NCBI GenBank assembly: GCA_028876585.1
Contig: JAGWRL010000346.1
Span: forward strand, 1-12,987
DNA: 12,987 nucleotides
Direction: 5' to 3'
From: Pseudomonadota bacterium
GTDB lineage: Bacteria > Pseudomonadota > Alphaproteobacteria > Rhizobiales > Beijerinckiaceae
Shown: positions 6,688-12,987 of the stretch, piece by piece
How positions within the stretch are numbered: the stretch's first letter is position 1
How the letters are laid out: every line of letters starts with the position of its first letter
The notes under the pieces: generated by a model
The model's database searches: none
What the model was told of the DNA's origin: nothing
Seen by the model: the letters and a program-made list of their open reading frames with translations, nothing else
Made by a program: the position numbers and the translations under genes

Positions 6688-7488
6688 ATGGCGCGCGCGA
6701 GACCGACAGTCGCTGATCTCAGGGCGATGAAGGGCAAGCGGCAACTAACGATGCTGCGCGTGCTGACGCTGGAGGAGGCGGAGGCGGCCGAGCGCGCCGG
6801 CGTCGACATGGTGTCGATCCCGCCGGCGTTGATGCTCGATTCCCGCTATCGCGACGCGGCGCCGAGCCTGTTCTCGATGCCGGGCGACAATTTCTACGAG
6901 ATCGGCGCCACCGAGGATTTCCTGCGCTGGGCGTTCCCGCTCTACAAGGCGGGGGCCGACGCGCTCTATTGCAGCGCCAGCTACGCGACGGTGAAGGCGC
7001 TGGCCGACGAGAACATCCCCGTCGTCGGCCATGTCGGGTTGATCCCGTCGCGCGCGACCTGGACCGGCGGCTTCAAGGCGGTCGGCAAGACGGCGGAGCA
7101 GGCGCTGCAAATCCTCGCGGCGGTGCGCAAATACGAGGCCGCCGGCGCGTTCGGCGCCGAGATCGAAGTCGTGCCGGTCGAGGTGGCGCAAGAGATCAGC
7201 CAGCGCACGTCGTTGTTCATGATCTCGATGGGCGCGGGCGCCGGCTGCGACGCGCAATATCTGTTCGCCGATGACGTGCTCGGCCAGAACCGCGGCCACA
7301 TGCCGCGCCATTCCAAGGTCTACCGCAATTTCGCCGCCGAGTTCGAGCGGTTGCAGGGCGAGCGGATCGCCGCGTTCCGCGAATATGTCGCCGATGTCGC
7401 GAGCGGCGCCTATCCCGAGCCGCGCCATGTGGTGCGCATGAACCCGCAAGAGTTCGCGGCGTTCATGCAACGCCTGGACGACGCCTGA
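6688..7488 (+). CDS. Divergent PanB-like (ketopantoate hydroxymethyltransferase fold) protein
   Basis: A 266-residue protein related to 3-methyl-2-oxobutanoate hydroxymethyltransferase (PanB), a TIM-barrel enzyme of pantothenate synthesis. The C-terminal half matches well: GHVGLIPS (114-121), GGFKAVGK, VVPVEVA with the probable catalytic E160, and MGAGAGCDAQ (181-190). The N-terminal half does not. Where E. coli PanB has GDSLG with metal ligand Asp45, this reads IPPALML (44-50). Where it has KIEGG with Glu114, this reads CSAS (95-98). Canonical Mg-dependent chemistry is therefore doubtful, by alignment from memory. ATG 6688 follows GGAGG (6676-6680) by 7 bases. Its place in a catabolic operon argues against a vitamin role. 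It could be an aldolase-like or C1-handling enzyme; function unknown. Confidence 0.82.
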   Translation: MARARPTVADLRAMKGKRQLTMLRVLTLEEAEAAERAGVDMVSIPPALMLDSRYRDAAPSLFSMPGDNFYEIGATEDFLRWAFPLYKAGADALYCSASYATVKALADENIPVVGHVGLIPSRATWTGGFKAVGKTAEQALQILAAVRKYEAAGAFGAEIEVVPVEVAQEISQRTSLFMISMGAGAGCDAQYLFADDVLGQNRGHMPRHSKVYRNFAAEFERLQGERIAAFREYVADVASGAYPEPRHVVRMNPQEFAAFMQRLDDA

Positions 7489-7569
7489 CGATTTGACAAT
7501 CGGGCGTGATTTTTCGAGGATCGACGATAAGGCCGCCGCCGCGCCCAATCGCGGCCAGGAGGACGCGGG
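7489..7569 (+). promoter_or_regulatory. Intercistronic gap with a possible internal promoter
   Basis: This 81-base gap is the longest inside the operon. It contains a perfect -35 hexamer TTGACA (7493-7498) just after the PanB-like stop. A weak -10 (GAGGAT, 7516-7521) follows after 17 bp. AGGAGG at 7557-7562 is the Shine-Dalgarno of the next gene. An internal promoter would give extra transcript for the isomerase and transporter genes. The -10 is poor, so this is tentative. Confidence 0.3.
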
Positions 7570-8628
7570 ATGCGCAAGATCAAAGGGCCGGGGCTGTTCC
7601 TGGCGCAATTCACGCAAGATGCGCCGCCGCATAATTCGCTGCCCGCCATCGCCAAATGGGCGAGCGATTACGGCTACAAGGCGATTCAGATTCCGAGTTG
7701 GGACGCGCGCCTGTTCGATCTCGACAAGGCCTATGAGAGCGCGACCTATTGCGACGAGATCAAGGGCCAGCTCGCCGATCTCGGCGTCGAGATCAGCGAA
7801 CTCTCGACCCATTTCCAGGGCCAAATGGTGTCGGTGCATCCCGCCTACGACGCCTTGTTTGACGGCCAGTGCCCGCCGCCCGTGCGCGGCGATCCGGAAA
7901 AGCGGCGCCATTGGGCGGCCGATCAGGTGCGCAAGGCCGCGACAGTGTCGCGCCGGCTGGGATTGAGCGAACATGTGAGCTTCACCGGCTCGCTGGCGTG
8001 GCCCTATTTCTACCCCTATCCGCAGCGCCCGGCCGGGTTGATCGAGGAATGTTTCGCCGAACAGGGCCGGCGCTGGAGGCCGATCCTCGACGTTTACGAG
8101 GACAATGGCGTCGATCTCTGTTTCGAGATTCACCCCAGCGAGGACGTGTTCGACGGCGATTCGTTCGACATGTTCCTCGATGCGGTCGGCGGCCACCGGC
8201 GCTGCAACATCAACTACGACGCCAGCCACTTCATCAAACAGGGCATGGACTATCTCGGCTTCATCGACGTCTATCACGATCGCATCAAGATGTTTCACGT
8301 CAAGGACGCCGAGTTCAATCCGACGCCGAAGCAGGGCTATCTCGGCGGCTACAAGCCGTGGTTGGAGCGCGCCGCGCGCGACCGCTCGCTCGGACACGGA
8401 CAGGTGAATTTCAAGGCGATCTTCTCCAAGCTCGCGGCTTACGATTTCGCCGGCTGGGCGGTCTATGAGTGGGAATGCTGCCTGGAGCATCCGGAAGCGG
8501 CGGCGCGCCACGGCGCCAAATTCATCGCCGATCACATCATCGAGGTGACCGATCGCGTGTTCGACGATTTCGCCGCCACCGGCGCCGATCGCGCCACGAA
8601 CCTCAAGCTGCTGGGGATCAAGGCTTGA
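7570..8628 (+). CDS. IolE/MocC-like sugar phosphate isomerase/epimerase
   Basis: A 352-residue TIM-barrel protein of the xylose-isomerase-like superfamily, closest in motifs to the group annotated as rhizopine catabolism protein MocC and to the inosose dehydratase IolE. Expected metal ligands are E186 in CFEIHP, D217 with H220 in NYDASHF, H243 in MFHVKDAEF, and E300 or E302 in VYEWECC. The N-terminal GPGLFLAQF and IQIPSWDARLFDL stretches are typical of this group. ATG 7570 follows AGGAGG (7557-7562) by 7 bases. The length, longer than the 304-residue relative at 3445, fits this subgroup. It sits between the PanB-like gene and the binding-protein gene. A dehydration or isomerisation of an inosose-like or ketosugar intermediate is the most likely role. 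Substrate not determinable; the symbol mocC is not assigned. Confidence 0.9.
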   Translation: MRKIKGPGLFLAQFTQDAPPHNSLPAIAKWASDYGYKAIQIPSWDARLFDLDKAYESATYCDEIKGQLADLGVEISELSTHFQGQMVSVHPAYDALFDGQCPPPVRGDPEKRRHWAADQVRKAATVSRRLGLSEHVSFTGSLAWPYFYPYPQRPAGLIEECFAEQGRRWRPILDVYEDNGVDLCFEIHPSEDVFDGDSFDMFLDAVGGHRRCNINYDASHFIKQGMDYLGFIDVYHDRIKMFHVKDAEFNPTPKQGYLGGYKPWLERAARDRSLGHGQVNFKAIFSKLAAYDFAGWAVYEWECCLEHPEAAARHGAKFIADHIIEVTDRVFDDFAATGADRATNLKLLGIKA

Positions 8629-8697
8629 GGGTGGACATTGGCGCGGCTTTGCGCGACGTTGAGCGCGGCCGGTAGAGCCGCAAATTGGGAGGAAGAC

Positions 8698-9717
8698 ATG
8701 AAATCCTGTTATATGAGCGGTGCAGCTTCGCTTAGCCTGATGCTGTTGGCGGCGGGCGGCGCGGCGGCGGCGGACAAATTTGTCGTCGGCGTCTCCAACA
8801 CGCTGATCGGCAATGGCTGGCGCGAGGAGATGATCTGTTCGATCAAGGCGGAAGCCGAGGCTTCCGGCCTCGTCTCGAAGGTGATCGTCGCCAACCGCAA
8901 CGGCGGCCCGTCGGAGCAGATCGCCGACATCCGCAATCTCATCTCCGCCGGCGCCAACGCCATCATCATCAATCCCAGCGACCGCGAGGCGCTGAACCCG
9001 GTGATCAAACAGGCGGCCGAGCGGGGCATCGTCGTGGTCGCGGTCGATCAGGCGGTCACCGCGCCGGAAGCCTATGTGCTGACCAACGATCAGGTCGATT
9101 ACGCCAAGATCGGCGCCAAATGGTTGTTCGACAAGCTCGGCGGCAAGGGCTCGGTGGTCGAGATGCGCGGCATCGACGGCGTGCCGGCCGACGCCGACCG
9201 CCATCAGGGCTTCACCGAAGTCGCCAAGGCCTATCCCGACATCAAGGTGACGACGGTGTTCTCCGGCTGGGCGCTCAACAAGACGGCGCAGGTCACCAAG
9301 GACCTGCTCGCCTCAGGCAAGGAGATCGACGGCGTCTGGACCTCGGGCATCGATTCCACCGTGATCGACGCTTACAAGACCGCGGGCAAAAAATATGTGC
9401 CGGTGGTGGGCGCCGACAACAACGGCTTCATCGGCCAGCTCATCAACATGAAGGGCGACGGCGTCTCGGGCGCGGCGGTGTCGAACCCGCCGGCGGTCGG
9501 CGGCGCCGGCCTCGGGCTCGCGCTCGACGTGTTGCAGAAGAAGGCGCATCCCCACGCCGTCAAGATCACGCCGACGATCTGGGACAACGACAAGGACATG
9601 GACAAACTGAAGGCGGCCTACAATCCGAAGCTGGACCCCTTCTATTCGGTCGCCATCAACGTGCCGCCCTACACGCATTACACGCTGGATCAGATCATCG
9701 CCTGCAAAGGGCCTTGA
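8698..9717 (+). CDS. CUT2 sugar ABC transporter, periplasmic substrate-binding protein
   Basis: A 339-residue type-1 periplasmic binding protein like those for ribose, inositol and rhizopine (RbsB, MocB). A signal peptide covers residues 1 to about 25, with a hydrophobic core SLSLMLLAAGG and an AxA-type site before DKFVVGVSN. The mature protein shows GVSNTLIGNGWREEM, the hinge stretch GANAIIINPSD, and the DGVPADADRHQGF and GVWTSGIDS loops of the family. C47 near the N-terminus and C336 in the last residues could form a disulfide in the periplasm. ATG 8698 follows GGAGG (8688-8692) by 5 bases; a longer in-frame reading from 8638 would bury the signal peptide. ATPase and two permeases follow directly. 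The ligand is probably a pentose-, inositol- or polyol-like molecule. Confidence 0.94.
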   Translation: MKSCYMSGAASLSLMLLAAGGAAAADKFVVGVSNTLIGNGWREEMICSIKAEAEASGLVSKVIVANRNGGPSEQIADIRNLISAGANAIIINPSDREALNPVIKQAAERGIVVVAVDQAVTAPEAYVLTNDQVDYAKIGAKWLFDKLGGKGSVVEMRGIDGVPADADRHQGFTEVAKAYPDIKVTTVFSGWALNKTAQVTKDLLASGKEIDGVWTSGIDSTVIDAYKTAGKKYVPVVGADNNGFIGQLINMKGDGVSGAAVSNPPAVGGAGLGLALDVLQKKAHPHAVKITPTIWDNDKDMDKLKAAYNPKLDPFYSVAINVPPYTHYTLDQIIACKGP

Positions 9718-9729
9718 TTGAACGGCGTC

Positions 9730-11214
9730 ATGCCTGACGCCGCGCCGGCGCTGAGCATCCGCGGCGTCGCCAAGAGTTTTGGCTCGGTGGTTGCGCTGCG
9801 CTCGGCCGATCTCGAAGTGCGGCCAGGCGAAATCCACGCGCTGATGGGCGCCAACGGCGCCGGCAAATCGACGCTGGTGAAGATCATCACCGGCGTCTAT
9901 CCGGCCGATTCCGGGGCGATGACGGTTGCGGGCGCGCCGGCGCGGTTTCGCTCGCCGGCGGATGCGCGCCGCGCCGGCGTGGTCTCGGTCTATCAGGACC
10001 CGGCGATCGTGCCTGATCTGACCGTGGCGCAGAACATGCGGCTGGCGCGGGCGCCGATCGAGGCGGTGAAAGCGGCGATGCGCGAGCTCGGCATCGAGCG
10101 CGTCGATCTGCGCACGCCGGCGCGGCGGGTGGATTTCGCCATCCTTCGCTTGATTGATCTTGCCCGCGCGCTCGCCTCCGACCCGCGCGTTCTGATGCTG
10201 GACGAGATCACCGCCGCTTTGCCGGCCGATCTGTCGGAGCGCGTGTTCGCGGTGATGCGCGACCGGCGCCAACGCGGCGTCAGCGTGCTGTTCATCTCCC
10301 ATCGCATGGCGGAGGTGACGGCGCTGTGCGACCGCGCGACGGTGCTGCGCGACGGCGTTACGGTCGGCGTGCTGCCCACGCGCGGCGCCGGCGACCGCAT
10401 CGTTGATCTGATGCTGGGCAGCGAAGTCGCCAAGGCGGCGGCGGCGCCGGTCGCGCCGCGCACGCAGGCGCAAGCCGGCGGGCCGCCGGCGCTTGAAGTG
10501 AAAAGCCTCAGCTACGGCCACGCGCTCAACGGCGTGTCGTTCCAACTCGCGCGCGGCGAAGTGCTGGGGATCGCGGCGCTGGAGGGGCAGGGCCAGGAGG
10601 AGTTGTTTGATTGCATCGCCGGCGCGCGCCGCGCCGACGCCGGCGACGTCGCAGCGAACGGCGTCGTGTTGAAGCTGCGCCATCCCGCCGACGCGATCCG
10701 CGCCGGGCTCGTGCTGGTGCCGGCGAACCGGCTGATCTCGCTGCTGCCGCAGCGCTCGATTCAGGAGAACGTGGCGCTGGCGGCGTTCGGCCGCATGCGC
10801 GCCTGGGGGCCGATCGCGCTTGGCGCCGAGCGCGAGCGGGTCGGCCAGGCGGTGGCGAAGTTGCAGATCGACACGCGCGCGGCGGCGGAAGTGCGCCGTC
10901 TCAGCGGCGGCAACATGCAGAAGGTGGTGATCGCGCGCTGGATCGCCGCCGGCTTCAAGACGCTGCTGTGTTTCGATCCGACGCGCGGCATTGACATCGG
11001 CACCAAGCGGCAGATCTACGCGCTGTTGCGCGAGGTGGCGGAGCAGGGCGCCTCGGTGTTGCTGTTCACCTCGGAACTGCCGGAGATCCGGCTCGCCTGC
11101 GACCGCGCTCTGGTGTTGTTCGGCGGCCGCATCGCGGCGGAAATGCCGGCCGCGGCGGCGAGCGAAGCGGCGCTGCTGCGCGCCGCGCACGGCCTCACCG
11201 GGGCGGCGTCGTGA
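9730..11214 (+). CDS. CUT2 sugar ABC transporter, double ATP-binding protein
   Basis: A 494-residue ATPase with two fused ABC domains, like RbsA and MglA, that powers import from the cytoplasmic face. Domain 1 has Walker A GANGAGKST (40-48) and Walker B LMLDEITAAL (D158, E159). Its signature region reads VDFAILRLIDLARAL instead of the usual LSxxQ form. Domain 2 has a degenerate Walker A (ALEGQGQEE), an intact signature LSGGNMQ (391-397) and FDPTRGIDIG at the Walker B site. So each half lacks one standard element, and the domain-1 ATP site paired with the domain-2 signature is the one that looks complete. ATG 9730 gives the usual short lead before the first strand. TTG 9718, abutting the previous stop and 6 bases after AAAGGG, is an alternative. 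It overlaps the next gene by 4 bases. Confidence 0.93.
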   Translation: MPDAAPALSIRGVAKSFGSVVALRSADLEVRPGEIHALMGANGAGKSTLVKIITGVYPADSGAMTVAGAPARFRSPADARRAGVVSVYQDPAIVPDLTVAQNMRLARAPIEAVKAAMRELGIERVDLRTPARRVDFAILRLIDLARALASDPRVLMLDEITAALPADLSERVFAVMRDRRQRGVSVLFISHRMAEVTALCDRATVLRDGVTVGVLPTRGAGDRIVDLMLGSEVAKAAAAPVAPRTQAQAGGPPALEVKSLSYGHALNGVSFQLARGEVLGIAALEGQGQEELFDCIAGARRADAGDVAANGVVLKLRHPADAIRAGLVLVPANRLISLLPQRSIQENVALAAFGRMRAWGPIALGAERERVGQAVAKLQIDTRAAAEVRRLSGGNMQKVVIARWIAAGFKTLLCFDPTRGIDIGTKRQIYALLREVAEQGASVLLFTSELPEIRLACDRALVLFGGRIAAEMPAAAASEAALLRAAHGLTGAAS

Positions 11215-12158
11215 GCGCGGGCGTCTGGCTGCGCGCGCTGGCGATGCCGGCGTTGCTGGCGCTGGCGCTGGCGTTGACCAAACTCGCGCACCCGAGCTTC
11301 GGCGCGTTCGACATTCAATCCTTGGCGCTCGGCGCGCTGCCGCTGGCGCTCGCGGCCGCCGCGCAGGCGATCGTCGTCATCAGCGGCGGCATCGATCTTT
11401 CGATCGGCGCGCAGATCGCCATCGCCAACGTGCTGTCGGCGAGCCTGATGCAGCACGCCAGCTTCGGCCAATCGTTGCTGATCTCGGCGGGCGTGCTGGC
11501 GGCGGGCGCGGCGCTCGGCTTCGTCAACGGGTTGGTGGTGGCGCTGTCGCGTATTCCCGACGTGGTGGCGACGCTGACGACCGGCTTCATCTTCGGCGGC
11601 GGCGCTTTGTTGATCCTGGAGCGGCCGGGCGGCGGGGCGCCGGCGGCTTATCTCAATCTCGCCGCCGGTCAGGATTTCGGGCCCTGGGCGCCCAACGGCT
11701 TGATCGTGATGATCCTCGGCGTCGCAGCGGTCTGGGCGCCGATACGGTTGACGCGGATCGGGCTGCTGATCTACGCCGCCGGCAGCGATCCCGTCGCGGC
11801 GTTTCGCAGCGGCGTCGACGTGCGCGCCGCGCGCACGATCGCTTATCTCTTCAGCGGCGCCGCCTGCGCCATCGGCGGCATGGCGCTGACGATGACGACG
11901 GGCATCGGCGCGCCGCTGGCGGGCGCCTATTACACGCTGAGCAGCGTCGCGGCGATCGTGATTGGCGGCGTCAGCCTCACCGGCGGGCGCGGCGGCATGG
12001 TGGGTCCGGTGATCGCCGCGCTGTTGTTGACGCTGGCGCCGATGGACCTGGTGTTTCTCGGCATCGACCCCAACTACGGCCAGGTGATTCAAGGCGCGCT
12101 GATTGTTCTGGTCGTGATGGCGGCCGGCTTCTTCGCCTATAGGCAGGAGCGCGCATGA
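11211..12158 (+). CDS. CUT2 sugar ABC transporter, permease 1
   Basis: A 315-residue inner-membrane permease of the RbsC/BPD_transp_2 family. Hydrophobic segments run throughout. The family motif VVISGGIDLSIGAQIAIANVL lies at about residues 59-79, and the cytoplasmic coupling stretch VIGGVSLTGGRGGMVGPVIAALL at about 250-272. The start is GTG 11211, overlapping the ATPase stop (GTGA), so translation is likely coupled. It ends in ATGA shared with the next permease. Two different permease genes in tandem point to a heterodimeric channel, as in several sugar and inositol importers. Substrate not readable from the sequence. Confidence 0.93.
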   Translation: MSAGVWLRALAMPALLALALALTKLAHPSFGAFDIQSLALGALPLALAAAAQAIVVISGGIDLSIGAQIAIANVLSASLMQHASFGQSLLISAGVLAAGAALGFVNGLVVALSRIPDVVATLTTGFIFGGGALLILERPGGGAPAAYLNLAAGQDFGPWAPNGLIVMILGVAAVWAPIRLTRIGLLIYAAGSDPVAAFRSGVDVRAARTIAYLFSGAACAIGGMALTMTTGIGAPLAGAYYTLSSVAAIVIGGVSLTGGRGGMVGPVIAALLLTLAPMDLVFLGIDPNYGQVIQGALIVLVVMAAGFFAYRQERA

Positions 12159-12987
12159 GCGCCGTGCTCGCCTTCCTGCGCGCGCGCACCATCTTCGCGC
12201 TGATCCTGTTGCTGGCGTTGTTCGTCGGCTTCGTCGAACTCGTGCGGCCGGGCACGGTGACGCCGCTGTGGGCCTCCAACGCGCTGATGTTCGCCGCGCC
12301 GCTGGCGATCATGGGCGGCGGCCAGACGCTGGTGATGCTGACCGGGGGGATTGATCTGTCGGTGTCGGCGGTCGCCACTGGCTCGGCCTATCTGCTCGCC
12401 ACCAACGCCTCGCACGGCGACGCCTATGCGTTGGCGATCGCGCTTGCGCTCGGCCTCGTCGTCGGGGCGGTCAATGGAATCGGCGTCGCGCTGTTGCGCG
12501 TGCAACCGCTGGTGATGACGCTCGGCACGGGATTGATGACTGGCGGCGTGATGATCGTCTACAGCCAGCAGATGATGGCGAGCCAGCCGCGCGTGCCCGA
12601 CCTGATCCAGACCCTCGGCGCCGGCAAGTTCGCGGGCTTCGTCCCGGTCGATCTGCTGCTGTGGTTGATCGTCGGCGGCGCGATCCTGTTCGGGCTGCAT
12701 CGCACCGGCTTCGGCCGGCTCGTCTACGCCGTAGGCGACAATGCGCAAGCCTGTCATCTGGCCGGGGTGCGGGTGTGGCGGGTGCTGTTCGTCGATTATC
12801 TCATCTGTTCGTTGCTGGCGGCGATCACCGGGCTAGTGTTGGTCGGCGGCACCAACGCGGCCGATCTCAGTCTGGCCGATTCCTATCTGCTGCCCTCGGT
12901 CGCCTGCGTGGTGATCGGCGGCACGTCGATCTTCGGCGGTCGCGGCGGCTATGGCGGCACAATCGTCGGCGCGCTGATCCTGACGGT
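12155..12987 (+). CDS. CUT2 sugar ABC transporter, permease 2 (3' partial)
   Basis: Reading from ATG 12155, which overlaps the previous stop by 4 bases, the frame stays open for 277 codons to the right edge. It encodes a second RbsC-like permease: a hydrophobic first segment (TIFALILLLALFVGF), the motif LVMLTGGIDLSVSAVATGSAYL at about residues 60-81, FGRLVYAVGDNAQA with a following AGV at about 189-207, and VVIGGTSIFGGRGGYGGTIVGALIL near the edge. It is clearly different from permease 1, so the channel is probably a heterodimer. Roughly 30-50 residues should be missing beyond the window, judged from family length. Confidence 0.92.
   Translation, partial: MSAVLAFLRARTIFALILLLALFVGFVELVRPGTVTPLWASNALMFAAPLAIMGGGQTLVMLTGGIDLSVSAVATGSAYLLATNASHGDAYALAIALALGLVVGAVNGIGVALLRVQPLVMTLGTGLMTGGVMIVYSQQMMASQPRVPDLIQTLGAGKFAGFVPVDLLLWLIVGGAILFGLHRTGFGRLVYAVGDNAQACHLAGVRVWRVLFVDYLICSLLAAITGLVLVGGTNAADLSLADSYLLPSVACVVIGGTSIFGGRGGYGGTIVGALILT

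Noticed and set aside
5399..6688. Minus-strand open frame of 429 codons
   Set aside because: It is antisense to the desaturase-like gene, whose histidine boxes and Shine-Dalgarno are clear; no recognisable motif on the minus strand.
6688..7488. Housekeeping panB for pantothenate synthesis
   Set aside because: Key metal-ligand motifs are missing, no panC is adjacent, and it sits inside a catabolic/transport operon.
6745..9204. Very long minus-strand open frame (819 codons)
   Set aside because: It lies opposite three clearly recognisable plus-strand genes with Shine-Dalgarno sites. Its sequence is rich in R, A, D, H and V with no family motif, as expected from antisense reading of GC-rich codons.
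9313..11190. Minus-strand open frame of 625 codons
   Set aside because: It is antisense to the binding protein and ATPase genes, is arginine/histidine-rich and shows no domain. It is a composition artefact.

Overview
The window looks like chromosomal DNA from a GC-rich alphaproteobacterium, most likely of the Rhizobiales. The reasons are the alphaproteobacterial-type ends of rpoA and rplQ, the strong G/C bias at third codon positions, a heptanucleotide ACTGCCT repeat between housekeeping genes, and a polyol/sugar catabolic cluster like those of rhizobia. The genus cannot be named from the sequence alone.

Layout. Positions 1-123 are the 3' end of rpoA. A 24-bp heptamer-repeat hairpin and a second short hairpin (127-239) separate it from rplQ (259-684), which ends the ribosomal operon at a strong terminator (706-730). 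A 16-bp tandem duplication and a small stand-alone PilZ-domain gene (810-1103) follow. That gene converges on a LacI-family regulator on the minus strand (1111-2121, TTG start chosen by its Shine-Dalgarno). A roughly 220-bp divergent control region (2122-2341) holds a palindrome, a split 10-bp direct repeat and other repeats.

From 2342 to the right edge all genes lie on the plus strand with overlapping or short junctions, and they look like one catabolic and transport operon. The order is: Gfo/Idh/MocA oxidoreductase; AP-endonuclease-2-type TIM-barrel isomerase/epimerase; DUF4432 aldose-epimerase-like protein; membrane fatty-acid-desaturase/MocD-like di-iron oxygenase; a divergent PanB-like (ketopantoate hydroxymethyltransferase fold) protein; an IolE/MocC-like isomerase; then a CUT2 (ribose/inositol-type) ABC importer made of binding protein, double ATPase and two permeases. 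The second permease runs off the window.

How it may work together (inference). The importer brings in a sugar or cyclitol and the LacI protein senses it. The dehydrogenase and the two TIM-barrel proteins do oxidation and isomerisation or dehydration, and the DUF4432 protein may handle an anomer or epimer. The di-iron oxygenase resembles MocD of rhizopine (3-O-methyl-scyllo-inosamine) catabolism, so an O-methylated or otherwise oxidatively trimmed polyol is a plausible substrate. The PanB-like protein keeps the C-terminal half of the PanB fold but appears to lack the canonical metal ligands, and it is the most unusual part. I did not see a ferredoxin or reductase for the oxygenase in the window. 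No mobile element, CRISPR array, tRNA or rRNA was seen. No gene-free stretch exceeds 300 bases.
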